The notes beneath the pieces are model-generated. The model did no database searches. It saw only the letters and a program-made list of their open reading frames with translations, and was not told the origin of the DNA. A stretch of DNA of 64,000 bases from Rhodobacteraceae bacterium Alg231-30 (GTDB taxonomy: Bacteria; Pseudomonadota; Alphaproteobacteria; Rhodobacterales; Rhodobacteraceae), in assembly GCA_900143615.1 (NCBI GenBank), contig FREU01000004.1:248001-312000 (forward strand), given 5' to 3'. Every line of letters starts with the position of its first letter. The stretch's first letter is position 1. Below are positions 9,056 through 17,864 of the stretch, piece by piece. The translations under genes and the position numbers were made by a program.

Positions 9056-9086
9056 AAAAAATGGCGGCAGACCGCAGCCCGCCGCC
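9056..9086 (-). terminator. Rho-independent terminator of the TRAP-USP operon
   Basis: Minus-strand hairpin with arms GGCGGC/GCCGCC (9081-9086 and 9063-9068) followed by ATTTTTT. It separates the universal stress protein gene from the hemP promoter region. Confidence 0.7.
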
Positions 9087-9106
9087 AACTAAAACGTCAG
9101 ATTCAG

Positions 9107-9532
9107 TTACCTGATTACAAAGACTGATTGTTTCGCGTGCCGGGCGATTCGTGCCGCATTCGGTCCAATTAGGTAGTCTTTGAGCTGAGACTTATGCGCC
9201 CCGACAATGATTGCGTCAGCCTTCACTTTCTTGGCTTCTGTTAAAACCAAGTCATAGATGGTTCCTTGATCGACATGTAGCCGAACGTTTTCGACGCCGT
9301 CAAACCGCCCCACAGCCCAGTCTTCTAATGCAGCTTTCGCCTGCGCTAAAATTTCCTTGTTGTGGGTCGCGCTAAAATAAGCCCCGACAATGGCCATGCC
9401 AAAGTCGGGCACTACATTCATTACATGCAACTCGGCCCCTTCAGCCGAGGCCAGATTTGCGGCAGCTTCGGCAGGTCTTTCTGATCCTTTCAGATCATTC
9501 ACGTCCACGGACAACAAAATGGTCTTGAACAT
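9107..9532 (-). CDS. Universal stress protein (UspA family)
   Basis: A 141-residue cytoplasmic Usp domain protein. It starts MFKTILLSVDVN and ends with the ATP-binding-type tail GAHKSQLKDYLIGPNAARI...SVFVIR, close to the G-x2-G-x9-G(S/T) pattern. The gene follows the fused TRAP permease by 11 bases. Usp proteins coupled to TRAP transporters, such as TeaD of Halomonas, modulate transport activity, and the same role is likely here. A terminator follows. Confidence 0.88.
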   Translation of the reverse strand: MFKTILLSVDVNDLKGSERPAEAAANLASAEGAELHVMNVVPDFGMAIVGAYFSATHNKEILAQAKAALEDWAVGRFDGVENVRLHVDQGTIYDLVLTEAKKVKADAIIVGAHKSQLKDYLIGPNAARIARHAKQSVFVIR

Positions 9533-9543
9533 AGGCTTGCTCC

Positions 9544-12177
9544 TTAGAAAGCAGGTTGCGTTGCCCGACGGCGCTGAATCGCCATCAGACCAAGCATCAA
9601 CAACAGAGCTGGGATAAAGAACAGCTCCTTAGGCATGCGATCATTCTCCACTTCTACTTGGGCAATCGTAACAGGATCATCTCCGTAGTAGTCATACTCG
9701 GTTCCGAGCGAGCCAAAATACGGAGTTCCAGGGAAAGGTTCTTCTAACAACAGAACGCCGTCCTCTTCGATCACCAACAGTCCATTGTCTGACAATGCGG
9801 TCTCGGCATCGCCGCCCGGGTGCATCATCGTGATCGTTGTGCGTCGCATATCCCCAGTGTCAAAATCCGGACCATTTATGATCATCCGAACTTGGCTTTC
9901 TTCCGGCAGTTCAGAGATCAGCGCAATCGCATCGCCACCACTCACCGTGCGGTATTTTTCACTGACTTGATCCAAGAAAAAATCAGGTCGGAACAGCATG
10001 AACGAGATCACCAACAGCAAGACCGTTTCCCATTTCTTGGACTTGGCGATGAAATATCCCTGCGTTGCCGCTGCAAACAGCAGCATCGCTATCAGGGCTA
10101 TAAAGAACACCATAACCGCCTTTAACGGCCCAACATCGATCAACAACAGATCGGTGTTAAAAATGAACAGGAACGGCAAAAGCGCAGTCCGGATGTCATA
10201 GGCAAAGCCCTGAATACCGGTCTTGATCGGATCACCTCGGCTGATCGCAGCGGCAGCATAAGCCGCAAGACCCACCGGCGGTGTGTCGTCCGCCAAGATC
10301 CCAAAGTAGAACACAAACATGTGCACAGCGATAAGAGGCACGACCAGACCAGATTGCGCACCAACGGTCACAATCACCGGTGCCATGAGCGAGCTGACCA
10401 CAATATAGTTCGCCGTTGTCGGCAGCCCCATCCCGAGGATCAGACTGAGGATCGCAACAAGGAAGAGCAGAACCATAAGGTTGCCGCCCGAAACGGTCTC
10501 GATAACCTGTCCGATCACCTGATGCGCGCCTGTAAGGCTGATCGTCCCAACGATGACACCTGCCGCGCCGGTCGCAACACCAATCCCGATCATATTGCGC
10601 GCGCCCATGATGAGCCCCTGCACAAAATCGGCCCAGCCTTGCATAGTAGCCCCGCCTAAGGTTCCTTCACCACGGAAGAACGCTTTGATTGGACGATGTG
10701 TCAGCGCGACAATGATCATAAAGATAGTTGCCCAAAACGCCGACAGCGCAGGCGACAGACGTTCCAGACTGTCGGTTTTCACCATCAGGTTCCACACCAG
10801 AATGAAAATTGGCAGCGCATAATATAAGCCACCCAAGAGCGTTGGCGTGAGACGCGGTGCCTCAAGCGGCGCGTCCGGATCGTCCATCGCAATGTCTGGG
10901 TACTTTGAAGCCAAATACAGCAAGGCCACATACATCGCTGCCACAATCGCAACTGCGATGTAAATGCTGTCGCCCACAATCGGGTCAAGGAAACCACGAA
11001 TGGCGATCAGTACAAACGTGATGCCTGCGAGCAGAATAAAGCCTGACAGGAAAAGGATCAGAATCAAGACCGGCCCAATGTGTCGCCCCGCTTTCTTCAA
11101 CCCCTGCATCTGCATTTTGAGAGCTTCGAGGTGCACAATATACAGCAGCGCGATGTAGGAAATCACGGCTGGGAGAAAAGCGTGTTTCACAACTTCTATG
11201 TAGGGAATGTTGACGTATTCCACCATCAGGAAGGCCGCAGCCCCCATCACGGGTGGTGTCAGCTGACCATTGGTAGAGGAGGCGACCTCAACCGCGCCCG
11301 CCTTCTCGGCAGGAAAGCCAATGCGCTTCATCAATGGAATGGTGAATGTACCAGTCGTCACCGTATTAGCAATTGAGCTACCCGAAATCATCCCGGTCAT
11401 CATCGACGACAAAACCGACGCCTTAGCGGGTCCGCCACGCAGACTGCCCAACAAGGCAATTGCCACTTTGATAAACCAGTTGCCACCGCCGGCGCGGTCC
11501 AACAGCGCGCCAAACAGCACGAACAAAAAGATCATGGTGGTGGACACACCCAAGGCGACACCAAAGACGCCTTCGGTCTGCATCCAATAATGCCCCAAAG
11601 CCTTGCTCAGCGATGCGCCGCCAAAATTTGTGATTTCGCGGACCCATTCGCTATTGCCCCCAAAGAAGGCAAACAGAACAAAGGCCGACGCGATGATCAC
11701 CAAAGGCAAGCCAAGTGAGCGATAAACACAGACCAACAACACCGCCATACCGATTGCGGACATTGTAATATCAGTCGAGGTCCACAAACCGGGACGATCC
11801 GCAATCTGATAGCGGAAGAACACCAGATACAGACAGGCACTTACGCCCAAAATCAATAAAGCCCAGTCATATACTGGAATGCGATCACGAGGGGACGTTC
11901 TAAACAAGGGAAACGCAAGCGTCGCCAAAGTTATTGCAAAGGCCAAATGGATATAGCGCGCCTGCGCAACCACATTGGCAAAATCCGACATTCCCGTCAG
12001 CTGCGCCAGCATACCCGGAACTTTGGACGCGATGTAGAGCTGAAACACCGACCAGATAATACAGATCGAAATAATCAACTTGCCCTGAAATCCCGCTGGA
12101 TTGCGAGCGCCAGTGTCAACTTCGGCAACCAAAGCGTCTGCTTTTGCGGTGCCGTCAGTTTGATGGTCTTGTGCCAT
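9544..12177 (-). CDS. TRAP transporter permease, fused DctQM type with C-terminal DUF3394
   Basis: An 877-residue polytopic inner-membrane protein. The small (4-TM) and large (12-TM, DctM-like) TRAP subunits are fused, as is usual for TAXI-type systems. Typical DctM segments are seen, for example GMISGSSIANTVTTGTF and GMGLPTTANYIVVSSLMAP. A periplasmic-looking C-terminal part (about residues 720-850, DUF3394-like) ends in a last helix and RRR. It is driven by the sodium or proton gradient together with the TAXI binding protein encoded just upstream. The substrate is unknown; the RpiR regulator and BKACE genes next door point to an organic acid or amino-acid derivative. Confidence 0.93.
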   Translation of the reverse strand: MAQDHQTDGTAKADALVAEVDTGARNPAGFQGKLIISICIIWSVFQLYIASKVPGMLAQLTGMSDFANVVAQARYIHLAFAITLATLAFPLFRTSPRDRIPVYDWALLILGVSACLYLVFFRYQIADRPGLWTSTDITMSAIGMAVLLVCVYRSLGLPLVIIASAFVLFAFFGGNSEWVREITNFGGASLSKALGHYWMQTEGVFGVALGVSTTMIFLFVLFGALLDRAGGGNWFIKVAIALLGSLRGGPAKASVLSSMMTGMISGSSIANTVTTGTFTIPLMKRIGFPAEKAGAVEVASSTNGQLTPPVMGAAAFLMVEYVNIPYIEVVKHAFLPAVISYIALLYIVHLEALKMQMQGLKKAGRHIGPVLILILFLSGFILLAGITFVLIAIRGFLDPIVGDSIYIAVAIVAAMYVALLYLASKYPDIAMDDPDAPLEAPRLTPTLLGGLYYALPIFILVWNLMVKTDSLERLSPALSAFWATIFMIIVALTHRPIKAFFRGEGTLGGATMQGWADFVQGLIMGARNMIGIGVATGAAGVIVGTISLTGAHQVIGQVIETVSGGNLMVLLFLVAILSLILGMGLPTTANYIVVSSLMAPVIVTVGAQSGLVVPLIAVHMFVFYFGILADDTPPVGLAAYAAAAISRGDPIKTGIQGFAYDIRTALLPFLFIFNTDLLLIDVGPLKAVMVFFIALIAMLLFAAATQGYFIAKSKKWETVLLLVISFMLFRPDFFLDQVSEKYRTVSGGDAIALISELPEESQVRMIINGPDFDTGDMRRTTITMMHPGGDAETALSDNGLLVIEEDGVLLLEEPFPGTPYFGSLGTEYDYYGDDPVTIAQVEVENDRMPKELFFIPALLLMLGLMAIQRRRATQPAF

Positions 12178-12205
12178 TTTTGTCCCCGTTGATCTTGTAC
12201 GCGAA

Positions 12206-12230
12206 CGCGCCCCCCTCTGCGGGAGGCGCG
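12206..12230 (-). other. Hairpin between TAXI binding protein and TRAP permease
   Basis: GC-rich stem, CGCGCC plus CCC pairing with GGG plus GGCGCG around a TCTGC loop with one bulged base. There is no T-run. Such hairpins often raise the level of the binding-protein message over that of the permease. Confidence 0.5.
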
Positions 12231-12259
12231 CTCTTTGTCATTTTAATCGTCTGATGCGA

Positions 12260-13222
12260 TTATTTGAGGCCAAGTTCCATGTAGGCTTTCTCAGCACCAG
12301 GGTGCAGAGGTGCGCTCAGGCCGTCGTTGACCATTTCAGCAGGGTCAAGGTTAGCAAATGCAGGGTGCAGCTTGCGGAAGTCTTCGATGTTTTCCATCAC
12401 CGACTTAGCAACCACATAAACCACGTCATCAGATACGTTCGCAGATGTTACAAAGGTCGCGCCCACACCAAAGGTGGTGGTGTCGCCATCCGTGCCTTTG
12501 TACATGCCACCAGGAATAGTGGCGACGCGGTAGAACGGATTGTCTGCGACCAGCTTGTCAACTTCTGGACCAGTCACTGACACTAGTTTGGCATCACATG
12601 TGGTGGTCGCTTCTTTGATCGCCGCAGCTGGGTGACCGATGGTATAGATCATCGCGTCAATGTTACCGTCACAAAGCTGTTTGGCCATTTCCGAACCTTT
12701 GTATTCGGTCGCCAGACCAAGATCGTCCATGCCCATGCCAAAGGCTTCCATCGCAACTTCCATCGTCGCGCGTTGACCGGATCCAGGGTTACCCACGTTC
12801 ACACGTTTGCCAGCCAGATCGCCAAAGCTCTCGATGCCGCTGTCGCCACGCACGATCAGAGTGAACGGCTCAGGGTGTACTGAGAACACAGCACGCACTT
12901 CTGGGAACGGATTGTCGGCAAATTTGGATGTCCCGTGATACGCATGGTGCTGCCAGTCAGACTGTGCAACGCCGAACTCTAGTTCACCCGCTTTGATGGT
13001 ATTGATGTTGTAAACCGACCCACCAGTGGATTCTACGGCACAACGGATCCCGTGCTCTTTGCGGCTCTTGTTCACCAAACGGCAGATCGCACCACCTGTC
13101 GGGTAGTAAACGCCGGTCACACCACCGGTACCGATCGAGATAAACTCTTGTGCAGTCGCTGCTGCGGAGAAGGTCATTGACGCAACGATCGCTGCGCCTG
13201 CCAGTTTCAATTTGGAAATCAT
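12260..13222 (-). CDS. TAXI-family TRAP transporter solute-binding protein
   Basis: A 320-residue periplasmic protein with a signal peptide (MISKLKLAGAAIVASMTFSAAATAQ) followed by the TAXI hallmark GTGGVTGVYYPTGG. A GGGAG ribosome-binding site stands six bases before the ATG. Known TAXI proteins bind glutamate or other small carboxylates and 2-oxoacids. It lies 39 bases after the RpiR gene and before the permease and Usp genes, so rpiR-TAXI-TRAP-usp is probably one transcription unit. Confidence 0.93.
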   Translation of the reverse strand: MISKLKLAGAAIVASMTFSAAATAQEFISIGTGGVTGVYYPTGGAICRLVNKSRKEHGIRCAVESTGGSVYNINTIKAGELEFGVAQSDWQHHAYHGTSKFADNPFPEVRAVFSVHPEPFTLIVRGDSGIESFGDLAGKRVNVGNPGSGQRATMEVAMEAFGMGMDDLGLATEYKGSEMAKQLCDGNIDAMIYTIGHPAAAIKEATTTCDAKLVSVTGPEVDKLVADNPFYRVATIPGGMYKGTDGDTTTFGVGATFVTSANVSDDVVYVVAKSVMENIEDFRKLHPAFANLDPAEMVNDGLSAPLHPGAEKAYMELGLK

Positions 13223-13261
13223 CTTAGGCTCCCTTGTTGATGATATTTAGTTTTTTGGTTG

Positions 13262-14158
13262 TTATTCGGCCCAGAAATACCCCAGGCTCTTGTTTCTTGT
13301 TTCTACGGCTCGGATTCTATCACTTACCCCTTCACCCGATTGGGCCACGAGCATTGCAATCATTGTTTCCATTAAAACCAGAGTCGCAGTGTAAGACGAA
13401 AAAAACTGTGGACTTTCAGAGGGAACAATAAAAGAAAAATTCGCAAATTTGTTGGCTGGGCACACATGACTATCGGTGATGACAATCGTTTGCGCGTCCA
13501 TTTCCTGAGCAGCTTCCGCTGCCTTGACCGCTTGCTTAGCATATGGGTTTTTTGTAACAATTACAAGGACATCATCTGGCCCTATCGCCGCCAACGTTGC
13601 CCCAAGAGAAGCGCCCATACGACCGGCCAATGTCCAGTTGGTCGCGAAATAATTGGCCTGGTATGCCATATACTCAACTATACCGGTCGAGCCAAAAGCC
13701 CCAAACAATACCACATTACGTGCCCGTGCGAGCACATCTACTGCAGCCTGCAACCGAGCAGGATCAAGCGAGTCGCCGAACTGTTGAATATTGGTGGCAC
13801 AAGCTGCAGCCTGACGTTCAAAAATGGACCGACCGGCATCAGGCTCACGCTTTAGTTGGTCAGCGCGCTCAGAGAAGGAAATACCTTTCAGAACAACCGC
13901 ACCACGGCACATTTCGCGCATACCTTCGTAGTTTTCAAAATCCAAGGTCCGCGCAAGACGTGACAATGTCGCCGGAGACACTCCACTCGCCGCAGAGATG
14001 GACCGCAACGATCGCGCGGCCACATCAACCTGATTGGCCACAACATAATCCGCCGCGGCCTTCAGCTTGGCACTGAGGTCGGCATAGTTCTCGGCAATCC
14101 TGTCTTCGATACGGCCCACTGTTGTCACGAATCCCTCCACTTGACTTGAATTTTCCAT
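13262..14158 (-). CDS. MurR/RpiR family transcriptional regulator
   Basis: A 298-residue regulator with an N-terminal RpiR-type helix-turn-helix (about residues 20-90, including ISAASGVSPATLSRLARTL) and a C-terminal SIS ligand-binding domain (about 130-265, VVLFGAFGSTGIVEYMAYQ and DDVLVIVTKNPYAKQAV). RpiR proteins usually repress or activate neighbouring catabolic genes in response to phosphorylated or acidic metabolites. It is transcribed away from the BKACE-aminotransferase genes and towards the TRAP genes. A short palindrome in the divergent gap is a plausible binding site. Confidence 0.92.
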   Translation of the reverse strand: MENSSQVEGFVTTVGRIEDRIAENYADLSAKLKAAADYVVANQVDVAARSLRSISAASGVSPATLSRLARTLDFENYEGMREMCRGAVVLKGISFSERADQLKREPDAGRSIFERQAAACATNIQQFGDSLDPARLQAAVDVLARARNVVLFGAFGSTGIVEYMAYQANYFATNWTLAGRMGASLGATLAAIGPDDVLVIVTKNPYAKQAVKAAEAAQEMDAQTIVITDSHVCPANKFANFSFIVPSESPQFFSSYTATLVLMETMIAMLVAQSGEGVSDRIRAVETRNKSLGYFWAE

Positions 14159-14182
14159 CTGTTTTATTTCAAGTCAACAGTC

Positions 14183-14196
14183 GAAACATTTGTTTC
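14183..14196. promoter_or_regulatory. Candidate RpiR operator in the divergent gap
   Basis: Perfect inverted repeat GAAACA-TT-TGTTTC between the RpiR gene and the BKACE gene. A further TTTCAAG copy occurs upstream (14167-14173) and one overlaps the right arm (14193-14199). Position and symmetry suit autoregulation and control of both divergent units. Confidence 0.45.
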
Positions 14197-14228
14197 AAGA
14201 ATCTCTTGCGCTTCAGCGGACGACGAAT

Positions 14229-15074
14229 ATGCCCGATGCCTCCATATTAGCCACCCAGAAATCTCCCTTTCCGACCATGGTCGAAAGGGCACCTCTGAAA
14301 GTGTCCGTCGCGCCAAACGGCGCGCGCCGCAACCATACCGACCACCCCAAACTCCCTATATCCATTGAGGAAACCGCAGAAACTGCACGAGACTGCTATG
14401 CTGCAGGGGCTGACGAAATTCACCTTCATGTGCGCGATGCACAGGGGGCGCATTCCCTCGATCCCGGCCTTTACCGCGACGCTATAGCGGCAATTGCTCT
14501 GGCGGCCCCCGCGATGACAATTCAAATCACAACCGAATCGGCAGGGCTATTTGATGTACCAACGCAGATCGCGACGGTACAAAACCTGTGCCCCTCCGCA
14601 GCCAGCGTATCTGTGCGGGAAATCCTTAGAAGCCCGTCCTTAGCACCCAATTTCTATGGGTTTGCGCACGACAACGGCATCCTTATCCAGCACATTCTCT
14701 ATGACAACGCTGACGCGGCCTTGCTGATGGGCATGATAGATCAGGGTATCGTACCCACGAGCATGCGTGATGTTATTTTGGTGACTGGCCAATATCATCC
14801 ACCACGCCTTGCGCAGCCCACGGAACTGCCCGAGCGCATAGCCGCCCTGAACGGCGAATTTCCAAACTGGACGGTGTGCGCTTTTGGCCAAAACGAACAC
14901 GCCGTGGTTGAAGCCGCCGTTCAGCTAGGCGGGCACGTTCGTATAGGTTTTGAAAATAATCTGCATCGTCCCGATGGCACATTTGTAAAAAACAACGCCG
15001 AAAACATCGCTCGAATTGTCGACACGGCCCACACATTGGGCTGCCCCCTGCTCCGCGAGGTAAACCACTCATGA
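14229..15074 (+). CDS. Beta-keto acid cleavage enzyme (BKACE, DUF849 family)
   Basis: About 281 residues of the 3-keto-5-aminohexanoate cleavage enzyme family. These Zn-dependent enzymes cleave a beta-keto acid with acetyl-CoA to give acetoacetate and a new acyl-CoA. The metal-binding HxH is in EIHLHVRD and the distal Glu is in RIGFENN. The Clostridium Kce enzyme has Asp right after that Glu; here it is Asn, a variant that may mark a substrate subgroup. ATG 14229 is chosen; ATG 14277 (just before APLKVSVAPNGARR) is also possible, and a TTG at 14190 is unlikely. The stop overlaps the aminotransferase start as ATGA, so transamination and C-C cleavage are probably consecutive steps. Confidence 0.87.
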   Translation: MPDASILATQKSPFPTMVERAPLKVSVAPNGARRNHTDHPKLPISIEETAETARDCYAAGADEIHLHVRDAQGAHSLDPGLYRDAIAAIALAAPAMTIQITTESAGLFDVPTQIATVQNLCPSAASVSVREILRSPSLAPNFYGFAHDNGILIQHILYDNADAALLMGMIDQGIVPTSMRDVILVTGQYHPPRLAQPTELPERIAALNGEFPNWTVCAFGQNEHAVVEAAVQLGGHVRIGFENNLHRPDGTFVKNNAENIARIVDTAHTLGCPLLREVNHS

Positions 15075-16396
15075 GTCATATTTTTCCCCGCAACAGCCGC
15101 AAGGCACCGCCCATGGTTTCTCGTGGGGACGGGCCATTCCTGTATGACCAAGATAACAAAGCCTATTTTGACGGGTCAGGTGGCGCTGCAGTGTCCTGCC
15201 TTGGGCATTCAGACATGGCCGTCACCCAAGCAATCAAAAGCCAGTTGGATAAAGTGGCCTTTGCCCACACCGGCTTTTTCACCTCAGAGCCTGCCGAACA
15301 CCTTGCGGCCAAACTGATAGAACATGCGCCCACAGGGCTGGATCGGGTCTATTTGGTCTCCGGCGGCTCAGAAGCCATGGAAAGTGCTTTGAAGCTGGCC
15401 CGCCAATATTGCCTTGAGAAAGGGGAAGGCGCGCGCCGCCATGTCATTGCACGCCGCCAAAGCTATCACGGCAACACGCTTGGCGCGCTTGCAACAGGCG
15501 GCAACCAATGGCGGCGTGAGCCCTTTGCCCCTCTGCTGATGGAGACCCACCATATTGCGCCCTGCTACGCATATCGGGGCCAAGCGGCAGGTGAGAGCGA
15601 ATTTGACTACGGTCAGCGCGTCGCCAATGAACTTGAGACAAAAATCGCTGAACTGGGCAGCGAAAACGTCATGGCCTTTGTCGCAGAACCTGTGGTCGGC
15701 GCAACTGCTGGCGCGGTGCCGCCCGTGGAGGGCTACTTCAAACGCATCCGCGAAATCTGCGATGCTCACGGTGTGTTGCTGATATTGGACGAAGTCATGT
15801 GCGGCATGGGGCGCACCGGCACACTGTTTGCTTGTGAACAGGATGACATCGCCCCTGACATTTGCGCTGTAGCCAAAGGTTTGGGCGCGGGCTATCAGCC
15901 GATTGGCGCAATGCTCTGTACTGCGGAAATCTATGATACGATCCGCGACGGGTCAGGCTTTTTCCAACATGGCCACACCTATATTGGACACCCGACGGCG
16001 TCAGCCGCCGCTTTGGCCGTCCTTACCCGTTTAACGGATGAAGGCATTGCCGATCGCGTCGCTCCGATGGGCGCAAAACTTCGCGCCGCACTCATCGATG
16101 CCTTTGGACAGCATGCCCACGTCGGCGACATTCGTGGACGCGGGCTATTTCTGGGATTGGAAATTGTCAAAGATCGCGAAACAAAAACACCCTTTGCGTC
16201 CGATCTGAAACTTCATGCCGCTTTGAAATCGGCAGCCTTTGAGGCGGGCCTTATTTGCTACCCGATGGGCGGAACGATTGATGGCCAAAACGGCTCTCAC
16301 ATCCTGCTCGCGCCCCCCTTCATCATGGAGGACGCGCACATCGAATTGATCGTTGATGCTCTACAAAAAGCGCTGGATGTAGCCTTGCCGTCTTAG
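15071..16396 (+). CDS. Class III (omega-type) PLP aminotransferase
   Basis: A 441-residue fold-type I aminotransferase. The PLP-lysine is Lys269 in AVAKGLGAGYQPIGA and the pyridine-nitrogen Asp240 is in LILDEVMCGMGRTG, typical of the aspartate aminotransferase superfamily class III (beta-alanine/GABA/taurine-type). The start overlaps the BKACE stop, so the two are made together. A simple reading is that it deaminates a beta-amino acid to the beta-keto acid cut by the BKACE enzyme; the real amino donor is unknown. It converges on the phosphatase-like gene with only four bases between them. Confidence 0.9.
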   Translation: MSHIFPRNSRKAPPMVSRGDGPFLYDQDNKAYFDGSGGAAVSCLGHSDMAVTQAIKSQLDKVAFAHTGFFTSEPAEHLAAKLIEHAPTGLDRVYLVSGGSEAMESALKLARQYCLEKGEGARRHVIARRQSYHGNTLGALATGGNQWRREPFAPLLMETHHIAPCYAYRGQAAGESEFDYGQRVANELETKIAELGSENVMAFVAEPVVGATAGAVPPVEGYFKRIREICDAHGVLLILDEVMCGMGRTGTLFACEQDDIAPDICAVAKGLGAGYQPIGAMLCTAEIYDTIRDGSGFFQHGHTYIGHPTASAAALAVLTRLTDEGIADRVAPMGAKLRAALIDAFGQHAHVGDIRGRGLFLGLEIVKDRETKTPFASDLKLHAALKSAAFEAGLICYPMGGTIDGQNGSHILLAPPFIMEDAHIELIVDALQKALDVALPS

Positions 16397-16400
16397 CGCC

Positions 16401-17237
16401 TTACGACAGAAACGGCGTGCCTTTCATCGTTTCGGGGATTGGCGCGCCCAGACGAGACAAAATTGTTGGAGCCAATTGCAACTGATGCAAAACCGTGTCC
16501 GCTGACGGCCCCTGTGCCCCGCCAAAGTAGTAGAGCGCAAACTCTTGCTGCAACGGATCACGCCCGCCGTGATGTCCGCGCCCGTCCTGACCATGATCCG
16601 CCGTGACAATCACTTCATAGCCCGCCGCCCGCCATTTTGGTATGAACGGCGCAAGCATCTCATCCATTACGAAACAGGCATGATCCATTTCATGGCTTTC
16701 GTGCTGAAACCTGTGGCCCATGCTGTCCAAAGTGCAGGTATGCAACATGCCGTAGTTCAATCCAAACCGCAGACACAGATTGCTAAGCGTTCCAAACAGA
16801 TCAACATCGGAAGGCGTCATTTGATTGGCCGCGCCATAACCAGTCATTGTATGAAATCGCCCGTGGTTGATTGTCGTGCTGTCCGGTTCATCATACTCGA
16901 TATCACGGACATAGTCGAAAGGATCTCGGTTAAAGAATTGCGACCAAAAGCTATGCGCCACTGCCCCTGTAACACCACCACCTTCGCGCACCTGAGAAAA
17001 CACATCTGGCTGGCTTAGCCGGAACACATTCCCGTTTCCGGTGCAGCCGTGCTCCTGTGGTGTGACCCCGGTATGGATCGAGGCGTAACAGCTTGCCGAA
17101 ATCGAAGGCAACACCGATTGCATCCGCCACTTTTGGGCAGTCCCGTCATCAACCCAACCTTCGAGGTTGCCAAATAGCCGACCCCAATTTCGCCATGGCA
17201 CACCGTCCAAAATGATCAATAATAGCTTGCGTTCCAT
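16401..17237 (-). CDS. Alkaline phosphatase superfamily protein (nucleotide pyrophosphatase-like)
   Basis: A 278-residue, unusually short member of the alkaline phosphatase/phosphodiesterase superfamily. It has the N-terminal metal-binding Asp in LLLIILDGVPW, a nucleophile region SVLPSISASCYASIHTG (a Ser or Thr expected in that stretch), Asp/His ligands in TLDSMGHRFQHESHE, and DHG in TADHGQDGRGHHGG. There is no signal peptide, so it should be cytoplasmic. It faces the BKACE-aminotransferase operon tail to tail. It might hydrolyse a phosphonate, phosphodiester or sulfate group from the catabolised compound, but this is a guess. Confidence 0.8.
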   Translation of the reverse strand: MERKLLLIILDGVPWRNWGRLFGNLEGWVDDGTAQKWRMQSVLPSISASCYASIHTGVTPQEHGCTGNGNVFRLSQPDVFSQVREGGGVTGAVAHSFWSQFFNRDPFDYVRDIEYDEPDSTTINHGRFHTMTGYGAANQMTPSDVDLFGTLSNLCLRFGLNYGMLHTCTLDSMGHRFQHESHEMDHACFVMDEMLAPFIPKWRAAGYEVIVTADHGQDGRGHHGGRDPLQQEFALYYFGGAQGPSADTVLHQLQLAPTILSRLGAPIPETMKGTPFLS

Positions 17238-17378
17238 CCCAAAACCTCCTGCAAATCCACTCTTGAAACCACTCTAGGCACGCGACATTGAGCGCGGCAA
17301 TCATCAACCCCACTTACCTCGCGTCCAGCGGAGAAATGAACCCCTACCAAGACCACGCAAAGGTCGATTTTCAAACGC

Positions 17379-17714
17379 CTATCCGCGATTGGCAGCCTTG
17401 CCGCCCCGCGCATGGCTCTCTTTCAATACGGTTTGGATTTCTTGTGCGCTCAACGCAGTGCTGGTTTTTGCCAAACACTCCACAACGGCCTGTATATCTG
17501 GACGCCCGGGACGTGCGATGCTGTCTCTTTTGCTGCCACGGTCGCGTTGAGGAAAACAACTTTCCGCTTCGTCTTCACTGATACCAAGATCCCCAGCAAT
17601 CACACTAAAGACAGGTCCGTTCTGGCGCCCTTGCGCCACGCTGTCTGTCGCCAAGAATGACGTCAAAGACAAAAAGCCCAATACAGCCACGGCGCCGAAT
17701 TTCAAGAAGGTCAC
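17379..17714 (-). CDS. Small exported hypothetical protein
   Basis: About 111 residues. The GTG at 17714 follows a good GGGAG site by seven bases and opens a signal peptide (TFLKFGAVAVLGFLSLTSFLATDSVAQG). The mature part is short with two cysteines (ESCFPQ and VVECLAK), spaced for a possible disulfide. I do not recognise a family. It stands alone between the phosphatase gene and the terminator of the ABC transporter operon. An upstream in-frame GTG at 17735 is possible but has a poorer site. Confidence 0.6.
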   Translation of the reverse strand: MTFLKFGAVAVLGFLSLTSFLATDSVAQGRQNGPVFSVIAGDLGISEDEAESCFPQRDRGSKRDSIARPGRPDIQAVVECLAKTSTALSAQEIQTVLKESHARGGKAANRG

Positions 17715-17794
17715 TTTAATACTCCCGTTTAACACTATGCCTTCTGATACGTGGCCGTAAAAAATTCCCGTCGCTTAAGCTCCGTTTTAAACAG

Positions 17795-17826
17795 AAACAG
17801 GCGCCAACCATCGCCGACGCCTGTTT
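17795..17826 (-). terminator. Hairpin terminator after the peptide ABC operon
   Basis: Perfect 9-bp stem, AAACAGGCG (17795-17803) and CGCCTGTTT (17818-17826), directly downstream of the ATPase gene on the minus strand. The T content after the stem is modest (CTGTTTTAAA). Confidence 0.6.
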
Positions 17827-17864
17827 CCTCTTGCTACAAACACCCCTGCCGGAGGCTAAAAATG

